Shown: one piece after another, positions 47,758 through 60,526 of the stretch
Numbering within the stretch: the stretch's first letter is position 1
Layout: each line of letters begins with the position of its first letter
From: Dichetophora obliterata
Taxonomy: Eukaryota; Arthropoda; Insecta; Diptera; Sciomyzidae
DNA length: 64,000 bases
Direction of reading: 5' to 3'
Assembly: GCA_963920525.1 (NCBI GenBank)
Contig: OY986436.1
Coordinates: 7,366,501-7,430,500 of the forward strand
Position numbers and translations under genes: made by a program
Notes under the pieces: model-generated
The model's database searches: none
What the model saw: only the letters and a program-made list of their open reading frames with translations
Told to the model about the DNA's origin: nothing

Positions 47758-48405
47758 TCGTAGAAAACTAATATTCTTGAAAAATGTAGAAAGCACTCAT
47801 GTGGATATTGTTATTACAAACATTTAAGTGCATACATCGTCTTTGTAGGATGTACGGTTTGGGAGTTATGACGAAAAAACCAGATTTTTTGGCCAACTAC
47901 AACTCCAAAAAGTGTTCTATAACTCCTAAACTAGAGGAGGTATAACAAAAGTAATTTCAACAAGGAAGGAACCCTTAAGGACGATGCAATGGCAATAATT
48001 TTAATGCATGAATCGTCCTTGACAGATGTGTAGTTTGGATTTTAAGGCGAATTTTATGGCGAAAAAACGAAAAAAAAAATTACCAAAAAGGACATATGAA
48101 AATATGATGCAATATTATTTCTACAATTTTTCCAAGAATGCAGTTTTGTAGGCAGAGGGTTAATAAACATTTTGGTGCATAATTTATTTTTGTATAATAT
48201 ATGGTTTGGGAGTTATGGCCAAAAAACGAAAAAAAAGTGGAAAATCACCAAAAATGACGTAGAAAAAAACTAAGATTCTTGACAAAAGAGTTTTTTCTAA
48301 GAATGCAGTCGTGTGGATATTGTTATTACAAACATTTTGGTGCATAAATCGTTCTTGTAAGATGTATGGTTTGGGAGTTATGACGAAAAAACCAGATGCT
48401 GCTTT
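47758..48405. repeat. Tandem repeat, about three units
   Basis: Units share TTGTTATTACAAACATTT, GTGCATA, (G/A)GATGTA(C/T)GGTTTGGGAGTTATG and ACGAAAAAAC. Full cores lie at about 47806-47880 and 48316-48390, with diverged middle ones at 47990-48060 and 48165-48225. Confidence 0.75.
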
Positions 48406-50264
48406 AAACTTTGACATAAGAGCTTGTATTTGATAAATTCTTTAATAAACCCATTTCCTAATGTATCTAAAACATATTTTTTTTTGTAACGAAACATTAT
48501 TTATTTAATAAAAAATAAAATTTTTTAATAATACAAATAAAATATGTTTCCAACTATATATGTAATTCGAAAAGTGAAAAAAAGGACCAGAGAAATGAGC
48601 GAAGGAGATTAGAGATGTAATGTTCGATTAATCAAGCAATTGAATTTAATTACATTGGTAAATAAAAAATTATTATACCTTCTTAAGTAAAAACACACCT
48701 GTAGCTCGTTCTTATAACTCGTAATGATCGGAGTTACTGATCCATTTTACCGATTTGAAGTCACTCTGACGTAATTCTCACCTACACTGTTTGTGCAATA
48801 ATCTGAATAGATTTCTGTTCGATTCGATCGTTCCAAATCGATAAGCTGTCACATGTTCCGATTTCACTTTAATGAAATCTTTAAAAAGTGTTTGTGTTAG
48901 AAAAGTGAATCGATAATAGTTCATGTTTTTCACACTCAATCAGTGGCAAGTGAGAATGCTACCGATTTGTATAAATGACAGTAATGTTGTGTATATATGA
49001 TTATAATATTTTTCTTATTTTTAAAACATTTTAATTTTCAAGTTAATGCAATTCAAAACGAATGCCCTTATGTAAATGTTACTATTACTATATAAATTGT
49101 TAAAATATCAACAAAAATTACAAGTGGATTTTACGTCAGCAACGAAGCATATTTAGCTTGAAAATGTTTCAGAAAATTGTACGACTAGAAATACTGAAGG
49201 TCTTTGGATAAGCTGAGCATGCAGTTATTCTTAACTTGGGTTCAGAATGAATTTATTTAGATTTTCACATAATTTCAAAATTTTGTCGCAAATTTTTTTT
49301 ATTATTGTTTTATATATTCTTACTTTGAACCGCGTTATCGGCGCAAAAAATAAATATTTAAAAAAAAAAAAAAATTTCATTTAAACTTTAGTTAATTATC
49401 TCTATAATGAAATAAAGCACATCATTTTATCCGTACGAAAACCATAATGGCAACCGTTTTTGCAAAAAAGGTGCTCCAAAAATTTTAAAAATCTTGTCCT
49501 TAAACGTTAATTTTACTACAAATAATACAAGTTGGTCAAAAGTTTATACATGTTATTATTGGCTAGGTTATTTATATATTTAAAGTCCCAATCACGAACT
49601 ACTTTAAAAACTTTTTAAAAGAGTTACAGATCAAAAAATTTTGAACTTTTTTAAAGTGTGTTTTTGAGGCTTTAAGTCAAATGCGACTGGCATTTTACCA
49701 CTACACGCACCTTGTTTTTTTGCAGATCTTAGTTTTTAGTCTAGTTCTCTACGAAAATGCACGGGGAGCAAAGAAAATAATACTTTTGCACATATGGGTG
49801 GTCTAATATATAGTGTATATATGTTAATACATATATATATTATACAGCATGATTTCTTAAATTTGGAGAAATATAAGTCACAATACTTGGATATTTTATA
49901 GAAATAAATGTAAGTTTTCATTTTTTTTGTACACCACAAGTAATTCATTTCAAGGATGCTTTTCTTATATTTCTAGAAAAATTGCTTTAAAATTACTTAC
50001 AAAGCGAACGAGTCTTAATGTAGCAACTTAAGCGACGATTGCTTAACAACTGCGATGGTCGAATGGATAAGCTGATGGACTTACACTCACGCGGCCGAGG
50101 TTCAAGTCTTCGGATTGTGGGAATTTTTCAATTTAATTTAGTGTTAATAATAGTATTTGCAGTTTTTTGTCAGTATAAAAATAATAATTCTCTGCTGTTT
50201 AAAATCTTAGAAAATTGTTTTGTTTTGCAAAAATTCCAAAATTATGCCAGGAATTCTATGAAAA
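48406..50264. other. Unassigned AT-rich DNA
   Basis: No gene was recognised. A tRNA-like stretch at 50050-50115 (A-box-like TGGTCGAATGG and B-box-like GGTTCAAGTC) has poorly paired stems and is probably a SINE head fragment. Confidence 0.35.
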
Positions 50265-50425
50265 ATATCTTATTTTCAGAGAAAATGTTTCTCTTAGTTA
50301 AAGCTAATGATTAGTAAACCGTAGAAAATTTCTAATTTTCAGAGAAAATGTTTCTCCTAGTTATGATGATTAAAAAACAGAGAAAAATTTCTTATTTTAA
50401 GAGAAAATGTTTCTCTTAGTTATAG
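50265..50425. repeat. About 62-bp tandem repeat, three units
   Basis: The word AGAGAAAATGTTTCTC(T/C)TAGTTA, itself a small palindrome (GAAA..TTTC), occurs at about 50277, 50340 and 50399. Confidence 0.8.
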
Positions 50426-50992
50426 CCAATAAAAAATAAACTGTAGAAAAACTTACTCAAATGTCATAAGATTTCAACACAATTGGGCTAAGTTTCTTCA
50501 ATTTTGCGAAATAGTTTATAAATGAATGGACAATTTTCGTAAGCTGTGTAACATTTTTGGTGTCAATTTAACGAAAAATATATGCTTCGTTTTTAGAAAA
50601 AGGGCCATGGCGCTAAATGAAGCCCGGTTTTCTAACGATTGGGTGCTATTCTTCTAGATTTTCAGAAAAATTTTTTCTGAGTGCAGTAGCAATACTTGGG
50701 TCAATCAAATTTCACATAAGGTAAGCTCCAGGAGTCAAAAGGTCAAAAAAGTACTTTTTGGAATTTTCCGAAAATGAAAGCTTTTTCAAATATGTTATTT
50801 CTGCGTATTATATGATATTCCAGTGGTATTATATGATATCCTTTAACTAGACCGGAAGAAAGTAACATATGAAATTTCACGCTTCAAGCTGTACTGCAAC
50901 TGGTTGCAGCCGAAAAAGGGTTAAATGCACAATCAAGTGCTATTAACCACATGATTATCATGTATCGAAAAAAACCAGCGATTTAAAATGTA

Positions 50993-53900
50993 CACTCAGA
51001 AAAAACACCTATCTTTTTGCGATAAATAATGTCTCTATTTTCGATAATAGAAATTTTCTTTATTTCAAATAAAATTTACTTCAATTATAATAAATTTTCA
51101 CATATTCGAAGTAATATTTCCTTCCTTGTGGGAAATGAAAATGTTTCATGTCTCTAATAAAGATAAGTATTTTTCTCTCACTGTAAAAATCTTATTTAGG
51201 GCCATTTTGTTCACAGAGAGATAAATTTATCCCCGAGTTAATTCCATGATTTTTCCAGTTTTTCATTTATTCACAGTGAGTTAAGCATTTAACTCTTCAC
51301 GCTGGAGACAAAAATGGTGGCGAGATAGCTTAACCCCAGAAATATTGAACTCGTGAAAATTGGTGAGTTAAGATTTTTAATTCGCTCTCATTATTCTCAT
51401 TTTTTATTTACTTAGTGTCAAAATATTGAAAATACAGATTTTTAAACATAGGGAAACAGTATTGGGAGTTACTGATTTCGAATCTGGTGTCAGAATTTTA
51501 AAATTCAAGATGTTGGATAAGGTTGCCACCTTAATTTTTTTTATTTTTACGAATTCGGGGCTGGCGCGAACTAAAGGGTAAGAATGGGTCGCTGAATCCG
51601 TTGTTAGAATTTCAAAATTCGAAAAATTTTCTACACATAGGGTTGCCACCTAAAAATGTTTTATTTTCAGAATTTTAAACATGAGGAAAGAGTATTGGGG
51701 GTCGCTGATTTCGAATCTGAAGTCAGAATTTTAAAATTAAAGACGGTGGATAGGGTTGCCACCTTAATTTTTTGTATTTTTATGAATTCGTGGCTGGCAA
51801 AAAAAATGGTACACCGAAAATAGGTCGCTGAATACGAATCCATGGTCAGAATTTTAAATTTATAAAGTTTTGAAATAATAGGGTTGCCACCTAATATATT
51901 TTTAAGAAATGTTAAACATTATTTAACAGTGTTAGGGAGTCGCTGATTTCGAATCTGATGTCAGAATTTTAAAATTCAAAATGGTGGATAGGGTTGCCAC
52001 CCTAATTTTTTGTATTTTTATGAATTCGGGGCTGGCAAAAAAATAATACACCAAAAATGGGTTGTTGAATCTGAATCCGTGGTCAGAATTTCAAAGTTAT
52101 AAAAATGTTTGAAATAATAGGGTTGCCACCTAATAATATGTATTTTTAAGAATTTTCAACATCATTTAACAGTGTTAGGGAGACACTGATTTCGAATCTG
52201 AAGTCAGAATTTTAAAATTAAAGACGGTGGATAGGGTTGCTACCTTCATTTTTTGTATTTTTATGAATTCGTGGCTGACAAAAAAATGGTACACCAAAAA
52301 TAGGTCGCTGAATACGAATCCATGGTCAGAATTTTAAATTTATAAAGTTTTGAAATAATAGGGTTGCTATCTAATAATATTTATTTTTAAGAATTTTAAA
52401 CACCATTTAACAGTGTTAGGGAGGCACTGATTTCGAATCTGAAGTCAGAATTTTAAAATTAAAAATTGAGGATAGGGTTGCCACCTTAACTTTTTGTATT
52501 TTTATGAATTCGGGGCTGGCAAAAAATGGTATGCCAAAAATGGGTCGCTGAATCCAAATCCATGGTCAGAATTTTAAAATTACAAAATTTTGAAATAATA
52601 GGGTTGCTTTTACTTTTGAAAATACATATTATTCGGTGGCATCCCTATGATTATAAAATTTTATTATTTTGAAATTCTGACCACGGATTCGGATTCAGCG
52701 ACCCATTTTTACCTTTTAAATCGCACCAGTCCCGAATTCATAAAAATACAAAAAATTAGGGTGGCAGCCCTATCCACCATTTTGAATTTTAAATTTCTGA
52801 CATCAGATTCGAAATCAGTGACTCAAATGTTAAATAATGTTTAAAATTCTTAAAAATACATAATATAAGGTGGCAACCCTTTTATTTCAAAACTTTATAA
52901 TTTTGAAATTCTGACCATGGATTCGTATTCAGCGAGCTATTTTTGTGTACCATTTTTTTGCCAGCCACGAATTCATAAAAATACAAAAAATTAAGGTGGC
53001 CTTATCCACCATCTTGAATTTTAAAATTCTGAATTCAGATTCGAAATCAGCGATCCCCCAATACTCTTTTCTCATGTTAAAAGTTCTTAAAATAAAACAT
53101 TTTTAGGTGGCAGCCCTATGTGTAGAAAAATTTTCGAGATTTGAAATTCTGACAACGGATTCGGAATCAGCGACCCAACTTACCTAGTGTTTCTCCCAGA
53201 GTTAAATAAAAAACAAGAAATTAGGTAGCAACTCTATCCGCCATATTGAATTTTAAAATTCTGACACCAGATTCGAAAGAATACTAATTCTTCATGTTTA
53301 AAATTCTTAAAAAAATGTTTAATTGGCAGCCCTGTGTAGAAAAATCTTAGAATTTTGAAATTCTGACATCAGATGCAAAATCAGCGATCCATTTTTACCT
53401 ACTGTTTAGTCCAGCCCCCAAATTCGCAAAAATAAACAAAAAATCCCATTTCAATGGAAATCGATATAAACTCAGAGCGAATCTATGCTCTAAGCATTAA
53501 GCCGGGATAAAATGTGAACAAAACCACTTTTTTATCTCCGGATTTATACGCTTGGTATTAAATTAACCTAGGGATAGTTATCCCCGAATTAAATCATATT
53601 TATGCCCTTTGTGAACAAAATGGCCCTTATAGAGAAAAATTTATAGAAATTGGAAAATGTTCTCTATTGTTGATAAATAATTCACTATGCGAAATATTTT
53701 CTTCAATGACAACAAATCCGTTCTCAAAAATTAAAAAGGCTTCTTTTCAAAAATCGATATATTTTTCTTATATTGAATGAGGTATGAAAAAATAGAAAGC
53801 GTGAGAGCAATTGATTAATGTTGTGAAAAACAAGTGTTGCATATTCTGCATATTATGACGATTGTTCCTTCAAAAGGTTTTTTTTACCGAACAAAGCTAC

Positions 53901-54558
53901 ACAAAGTGATGTTGTTTATAACTACTGTTTCTTTGGATGCATTTACAAAATCGTTTTTCAGAATCAATTTCTGGAATATTTATAAAGAGTCCCGAAAAAC
54001 AATGCCACAACAATACTTCTACCTCTTAACATATTTTTAACTAATATTTTTAAAACCTAATGGCAATTCGATATTAATACTTCTACTTTGCGTAGAACTG
54101 AGTTGAAACAAATGTTTGACAAAAATAATTTTTTAATCGTTATTGCGGATATACTTCTGTGTTTTAAAGAAAAATGTACGCAATAAAGGAATATGTTGTA
54201 TCAATGTTAAGAAAATATATCTTTCTTTTAAAGAAAGTGTTATTTTTTGTGAGAAACTTTTAACTATCAACTTAAGGAAAACATTTATTAAAATTCAATA
54301 AATATTTCTCTGTTTTCGAGAAAAATTTACACAGTAAAGAAAACGGTTGAAAGTATTATAAAGAAATATTTTTCTATTAAAAAGAAGGTGTCTTTTATTA
54401 ATGAGAAAATATTTCTCTTTTTCATGGAAGCTTTTTGCCATTTTTAGGGAATTTTTGGGATCACATTTAGAGAAAAGCATTCTCTGGAGCAAAGTCAATA
54501 CCATTTTTCACTTAATATGATGCCTTTTTTCATATTTCCATAAACTTTTTTCTGACTG
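50993..54558. mobile_element. TIR element (CACTCAGAAAAAA) containing a Harbinger-like foldback
   Basis: Left end CACTCAGAAAAAA and inverted right end CAGTCAGAAAAAA are flanked by TA at 50991-50992 and 54559-54560, a Tc1/mariner-style duplication. The element's own sequence (50993-51198 and 53627-54558) holds many AGAGAAA/TTTCTCT words. A similar end TTTTTTCTGAGTG occurs alone at 50681-50693. No transposase. Confidence 0.6.
51199..53626. mobile_element. PIF/Harbinger-like foldback built of mirrored tandem repeats
   Basis: Ends GGGCCATTTTGTTCACA and TGTGAACAAAATGGCCC are perfect inverted copies, flanked by TTA at 51196-51198 and 53627-53629 (right flank starts TTA after GGCCC, overlapping by a base). 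TTA duplications with GGGCC ends are typical of Harbinger-type MITEs. The interior has about ten forward units (AGGGTTGCCACC core, 51517 to 52600), then about seven inverted units (GGTGGCA(A/G)CCCT core, 52635 to 53330), with the axis near 52630. Two unit types alternate: one with TTTCGAATCTGANGTCAGAA, the other with GGTCGCTGAAT and CCATGGTCAGAA. Confidence 0.8.
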
Positions 54559-54560
54559 TA

Positions 54561-56425
54561 TTGGGATTGACTTTCACAATAACAATACAATACAATTTGA
54601 ATACACGCGCAACTTTAAATATTTTTTTAAAAAAATTTTATAACAAGTGTAATCAGATCCTTTTATTGTATATTGCAGAAATGCTCTTCCTTGCATGTGG
54701 ATGTCAGGCAAGTGCACTACTATCACTTGCACTAGCCAGGCCGCAATTTACCATTATCTAGCTAAACAAATGGACTTTCAAACTGACATGAATACAAGCA
54801 AACAAACACATACAGACACATTCATTTGCATACATTGCAACATTGTCAACTGCATAAACTGCTTTAAAGGTTTTGCTCTCAAAAAAAAGCAGCTAAAAAA
54901 AGTAGTGTTTTAGCTAAAGTAACTATTAAGTGCAAAGTTTTCGGTTTCAAATCTGCAAGTGAGTTGGCATGTGTGAGTATGTGTGCATATGTTCTCTCGA
55001 AAGTTTGCTTGAACTTCCAACCCAATGCGTTTGTTTCAGCGACAAAAGCAGTCAGCAACTGCTGCTGCACTTAGAAAAAAAAAAAATAAAACAAACACAA
55101 AGAAGCGCTAAAACCAAACCAGCATATTTTCACTCAATTCTAGAGATAACAAAAGCTCATTTTTCAAAGGCTGCAGCTGTTGATTTTAGCTGTTTTTGTG
55201 TGTGCAAGCTGTAAAGGAAAAAAAAAATAGAAAAAAGAGAATCCTTCACGCCAAACTGAAGGAACACAAAAACCGGATATAACAGTAAATTTGAAAAAGA
55301 TGCAATGTTTTCAGCGCCATCAACGACGGAAACAATCACAATCACCAGCGAGTGGGGCTAAAACTAGAGAGGCGGAAAGCAGCGAAGGGCTTTGAAATGC
55401 TTGCATTTGACGTTATAATTCAAGGCAATTGTAAGCATTTGCAACAAAGTCCTTTTTTGTCGAATGCTTTGTCTGTGCAAAATAGAGAAAAAAAAAACAC
55501 ATACACACATTTCTGCTGCTATGACTGTATAGCATATTGATTGATGGCGCAATTATAGTCTATGTCATTCAACTAGACGATTATCCTTAATTATCATTGC
55601 AATATTAAGTGAAACGCTAGAATTGCGTGTTATGTGGAATAGTGTTTTTTATTTCTCTTTGCTTGACTGCTTATTAATTCATGACAATAAAAAAAACTAT
55701 TCTTTTATGCATAGAGAAGCATGTAATAAAAATGTCCTTGCTTACACGACACGCACCATAATGTGACGTGCTGCCACTAATACAATCATAATTGACTTGC
55801 ATTACACATTCGCACACCTACAACACACACACGAACGCACACATAAACATAGTTACAAGCACGTTTATTTGTTTCAACCATTTGATAGTGTAGAAAATAT
55901 TGTGTATGTCGTTTTTGTGTCATTTTTGTCACACTTGCAATTTTTCTAGATTGTAGACATGTTCTGTTCTGGTCTGTGAAAGTAGCATGGAAAAACTAAA
56001 CACTTGTCCTGTCTTGTCACATTCACTCATGTGTACACATAGTTTTTTTATACATCTCTAACTCATGTTTTATTTATACATATATATATTATTTGTATAT
56101 GCATGCGAATAAATACAGCTTCGTTTAAAGTTTCTGCCAAGCGCAATAAAATTTTTCTGACACTTGGATTTATTTATTTGCATAGAACTGGTACATCTTC
56201 TATGTTAAATCTATTTGCATAACAATATGCAAATATTCTTTCAGCACGCTGTTATGTTTGCATATTTTTTGGCGCTTGACTTGCATGTGAAAGTACTCTG
56301 TTTAAAAAATAAAATAATAAATTATGTCTTAAACATTATTCAAATTAGGGGATGATTTAAACTATTATCAGGTACATAATTTTTAACAGAATTCAACAAA
56401 AAATAAATAACTTTAAAAAAATAAA
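54561..56425. other. Non-coding DNA, no gene seen
   Basis: Composition is less repetitive than the neighbourhood, with CA tracts near 55830. Short open frames at 54561-55552 lack any recognisable domain. It could be unique intergenic or intronic host DNA. Confidence 0.45.
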
Positions 56426-56429
56426 TCTG

Positions 56430-56535
56430 TTCGAGAAGTTCATGGGCATTTTTACCGAGGAATTGTGTTCAGTGATGAATCTCATTTCTGGTTAAATGGC
56501 TTGAAAACAATCCTGTAACGAATCACCAATGCATT
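56430..56535 (+). pseudogene. Short Tc1/mariner-like transposase scrap
   Basis: The plus strand reads FSDESHFWLNG (around 56470-56500), the phrase around the first or second catalytic Asp in several Tc1/mariner-related transposases, then KIYGGALNRDK after a stop. Only about 35 residues remain. Confidence 0.4.
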
Positions 56536-57720
56536 CATTAAAATTTACGGCGGTGCGTTGAATCGGGACAAAAATACAAAATCAAAAAATTTCGCATTTT
56601 AAAATAAAAATTTCTTGATATTTATAAAGGAATAAAAGTATGCAGAATTATTTTAAGGGAATGCAGATCACGAAAATCGCTAGTTTTGCCAATATTTTAT
56701 TTTGCAAAAGAAAAAACTTCAACCTTTAATAGAAACCTTAAAAAAATTTCGATCTCATCGACTTCCATAAATTTGAAATATTGTCTTGAGAAATGTAACT
56801 GTTTTTAATTTCCAAAGTTTTATTTACTCTTATTTATAAACAAAAAATTACGAAGTGGTATATAAGCTTGGTTTTTGTGAAATTTGGTCAGTTTGGTATG
56901 AGAATAATGCAAACAAAAATTACTAATGTTGCAAGGGCATAAAAAAACTAGGTCTCTTCGATTTTTCTAAATTTTTTTTTGTGTTTTTGTTTGATGTATA
57001 TACTTTTTGTTTCTAAACTTTTATATGCACCTCTTCATAAAAAAAAATTAATTACGTTTTTACCATTGTTAGTTTTTGTAAGCAGTTGTATGGAAAATTG
57101 CATTCTAGAGATTAAAAAATTAAACAAAACCTAGCAAAATGAACAATCTCGCACATGTTTTTCGTATTCTTTTATCAATTTGTGTCAAGAAAGATAAAAA
57201 AAAGTAATATATATATATATATATATATAAATAAAGTTTATCTTATAATTTTAACAACTAAACTGATTTCAATGTAATGTATCCTGAAAGTAGGCAATCA
57301 TTTTATAATTGTTGCAGTTTCAAACATAATGTGTATTTTAGGGTTGTATCAAAAACGGTTTATGTTATCAACTAAGATACTATTTTTGCACCAAGTTCCA
57401 TTAAACAGAGATAAACAAAGAAACATAGGCGTCAGCAGGATTGTAGGCAGTGGTATCAAGGTGTTAATTTATATTTTGTGAATTGCAGATTTTTCCAATA
57501 ATGATAAATATATAACAGTTACCTACTGACATAAGTTTTCCGACATTTTATGTTAATTTCATTTTCATGTGATCATGTTTTCATCATATTAAATCAAAGT
57601 GAATAGTATAGAAGGCGTGTCCTGATTATTAAAAAATAATTTCGAATTTTTCAGTTTAAAAACATTTGTTTGAAAAAAACATAAACTTTAGTATTGAAAA
57701 CAAATACTTTAAAGCATAAT
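56536..57720. other. Unassigned AT-rich DNA with an (AT)n tract
   Basis: An AT dinucleotide run lies at about 57210-57230. The core TGAAAGTAGGCA (57283) is an inverted relative of the CATACTTTTAGGC family. No gene was seen. Confidence 0.4.
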
Positions 57721-57724
57721 TTTA

Positions 57725-57897
57725 AGGCAAGCTTGCTGCTCCGTGCCCAATATCGCTCAAACTGTTCAGCCTGAAAGTATGCACATCTTAATATATAAAA
57801 AGCAAGCATGCTGCTCCGCACACAGTATTTCTCAAACTGTTTATATCATATTATTTTTTGACAGTAAAGTACTTTTACAAGACATACTGTTCTCAAA
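57725..57897 (-). repeat. GCATACTTTCAGGCTGAAC repeat, left half of LINE target
   Basis: Two inverted units (TTCAGCCTGAAAGTATGCAC and GCTGCTCCGCACACAGTATT) match the reverse complement of 34660-34790. The unit breaks off at TTCTCAAAA, where the LINE begins, and resumes at 63748 with ATGTTCAGCCTGAAAGTATG. Confidence 0.75.
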
Positions 57898-57979
57898 ACC
57901 AATGTTGATGACTTGCTTAGCTTATTTATTTGTTTTCACGATCAACTCGTTGTGACGATCGATCAAGTCAAGGTGGATC

Positions 57980-59023
57980 TTGATACCTATGGTGCTCACG
58001 TCAGGACTAAAAATGTCTCCCTTCTTCAAAAATCGCGTAAAGACCAACAATAATATTATGGTCCCTAACTTCTATTTCTTAAATATATTTTACTATAACT
58101 GTGGCGGCATGAGAATAAATAAATTAAATAAACTTTATGTTGACGCCAAATCATGTCACTTCAATGTTCTAGTATTCACTGAGACATGGTTAAATGATAC
58201 CTTCAATAATGAAGAAATTCTTGACAGTAATTGGACTGTCTTCAGGAACGATCGGGATCACTCCTCTACTGGTCTTTCTAGAGGAGGTGGTGTTCTCATA
58301 GCAACTCACAATTCTCTTTCAAGTGAGCTAATAGATACGCATACCCATATACTTTTTGATCACCTTATAATTAAAGTTTGTTCAGGAAATAGTCTTTTTA
58401 TGTACATAGGTGTCGTTTACATTCCTCCCGGCTCAAGTGAAACAACATACAACGAGCTATATGAAACACTGTCCTCCTTTACATTCACTCTTAAGGAGGA
58501 AGATAAGGGTGTTATTCTTGGTGACTTCAACCGTCCAAATATCTCTTTTGTCGTTGATGAAAATGACAAGTATCTTCCTCCTGTTAACCTTTCTAATGCC
58601 ATAGATTTCTCATTATTTAGTACCTTTTATGGCAACGATCTGCAACAAGTCTCTTCTGAACAAAATAAAAATGGCAGATGGTTGGACCTTATCTTTACCA
58701 ACTCTTACGATGAAGTGAAGGTTAGTCCATGCACTGAAGCAGAAAATTTATTTACTAACACTGTTCAGCATACAGCTTTAACAGTTGCTTTCTCTGCTAA
58801 CGACATTATTTTTACCCAGTCTTATAATAACTCTATTACATACGATTACCTCAACGCCGATTACGAAAGTATTAAATGTTATCTAAATGCTCTAAACTGG
58901 AATAATATTCTATCCAACATAGATTTAGACAGCGCTGTCTTAAGATTTTATCAGCACATTTTTACTGCTATCGAAAATTATGTGCCAAAAATAAAGAAAA
59001 AGAATAAGCTTTCGGAGACATAA
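57980..59023 (+). pseudogene. LINE endonuclease domain (APE type) of ORF2
   Basis: About 347 codons are open. Motifs in order: YNCGGMR (metal/DNA-binding Asn), FTETWLND (catalytic Glu), YIPPGSS, LGDFNRPN (Asp/Asn pair), RWLDLIFTN, then VQHTAL, where the family's final His is kept. This nicks target DNA for target-primed reverse transcription. The frame ends at KLSET; the coding sense continues in another frame from about 59023 (LDKNLRFLRNQRNKIYKLL), so a frameshift separates it from the polymerase. Confidence 0.88.
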
Positions 59024-59512
59024 AGCTAGACAAAAATCTCAGATTTTTAAGAAACCAAAGAAACAAAATTTACAAACTTCTCAAAACCACCGATAGTGTA
59101 AGCGATGAACCGAAGCTAAGATATGACGAGCTATCTAAAGAATTCTCTATCAAGTCAGAAGAAGCGTACAAGTTGTACATTAACCTTATCGGCGAGAAAA
59201 TTGTCCAAGAGCCACAAAAATTTTTTGACTTCGTAAACATGAAGCGAAAATCTAGCGGCTATCCATTTTCTATGTTTAAAGGTGATGTCAATTCCTCCAA
59301 CCCTCATGAAATCAGCAACTTACAGCAGACTATTTTAAAGAAGTTTTCTGTGTTTTCACAAGTAATACTTATAGTTCCCCTCCCTTTTCAGGAATTTGCC
59401 GTATAATTAATCATATCCAAGTAACGTGTGATGAGATATCTAATGCGGTTAAATAAATTGATACAAATAAAGGACCCGGCCCAGACTTGTTACCCCCGCA
59501 CTTACTAGTCCG
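59024..59512 (+). pseudogene. LINE ORF2 linker between endonuclease and polymerase, frameshifted
   Basis: The coding sense runs in one frame to about 59340 (YDELSKEFSIKSEEAYKLY, then FFDFVNMKRKSSGYP), then shifts to the frame of the polymerase (ISNAVK, a stop at about 59452, then DTNKGPGPDLLPPHLL). The last phrase is the typical entry to a LINE polymerase domain. Confidence 0.8.
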
Positions 59513-60354
59513 ATGTTTAGACACACTTATCAAGCCTTTATATATATAATATTTAACAAATCTCTGCTCCAAGGATCTTTTCCATCGTATTGGAAGATAT
59601 CTCACCTAACACCAATATATAAAAATGGCGGTACAAGGTCTGTTGAAAACTATAGAGGAATCGCCATATTATCGGCTATTCCTAAATTGTTCGAAAAAAT
59701 TATATGCGCAAAACTAACATCTATTATAAATCCTTTACTCAATGAACAGCAACATGGTTTCCGTAAAGGTAGATCAACCATAACAAATCTAATGACTATG
59801 ATCTCTGATGTTTTAAGTAAAATGGAAAAAGGACATCAAGTGGAGGCAATATACACCGACTTTAGCAAAGCTTTTGATCGAGTCGATCATGATATCTTGG
59901 CTTCCAAATTGGAAAAGATTGGTATCTCAGGATCTGTGCTCAATTGGCTGAAGTCCTATCTCCACGACAGGTCTCAGTTCGTAAAATTTCAAGGAACCTT
60001 ATCCAAACAGATTTTAGTTACATACGGCGTACCACAAGGTAGTCACCTTGGTCCACTTCTCTTTAATATTTTTATCTCAGACCTATCTGATATTCTTTGC
60101 GATATCCCACATCTAATGTATGCAGACGACATAACAATGTACCATGTTATTAAATCGGAAACAGATGTAATTTACTTACAGTTGAAACTGTCATCTCTTG
60201 AGCACTGGTGCAATCAAAACAAACTTTATCTTAATATTAAGAAATTCTGCGTTATAACCTTCTCCCGTAAAAATTTGGTAACAAATAACAGTTACTTCCT
60301 CAATAGCATTGAACTTAAAAGAGTCAACCATATTGTTGATCTTGGTGTAGTCTT
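59513..60354 (+). pseudogene. LINE reverse transcriptase domain
   Basis: Copies LINE RNA into DNA at the nicked target. Motifs: QGSFPSYWKISHLTPIYK, NYRGIAILS, NEQQHGFRKGRST, YTDFSKAFDRVDH (first catalytic Asp), VTYGVPQGSHLGPLLF and MYADDI (60119-60130, the catalytic YADD box). This part is open in one frame and catalytically complete by eye. At DLGVV (60338-60352) it is cut by the 2.4-kb insertion; the continuation LDNNLRF is found at 62773. Confidence 0.9.
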
Positions 60355-60526
60355 CACTCACAGAACTGGCGATGCTATCAAAACTTCGCTTCTTCTAGCC
60401 GTAATATTACGGTTCTCAAAAAATTTAATATGCGAGGCTCTGATAACTTCAATAAAGGCTGTTAGATTCCTGTTTAAGAGATGCTCTGCCAGTTTTGACA
60501 ACCTCACAGAAAGTTGTAAGAACTTT

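Noticed and set aside
50050..50115. Possible tRNA gene
   Set aside because: A- and B-box-like words exist, but the acceptor and anticodon stems do not pair.
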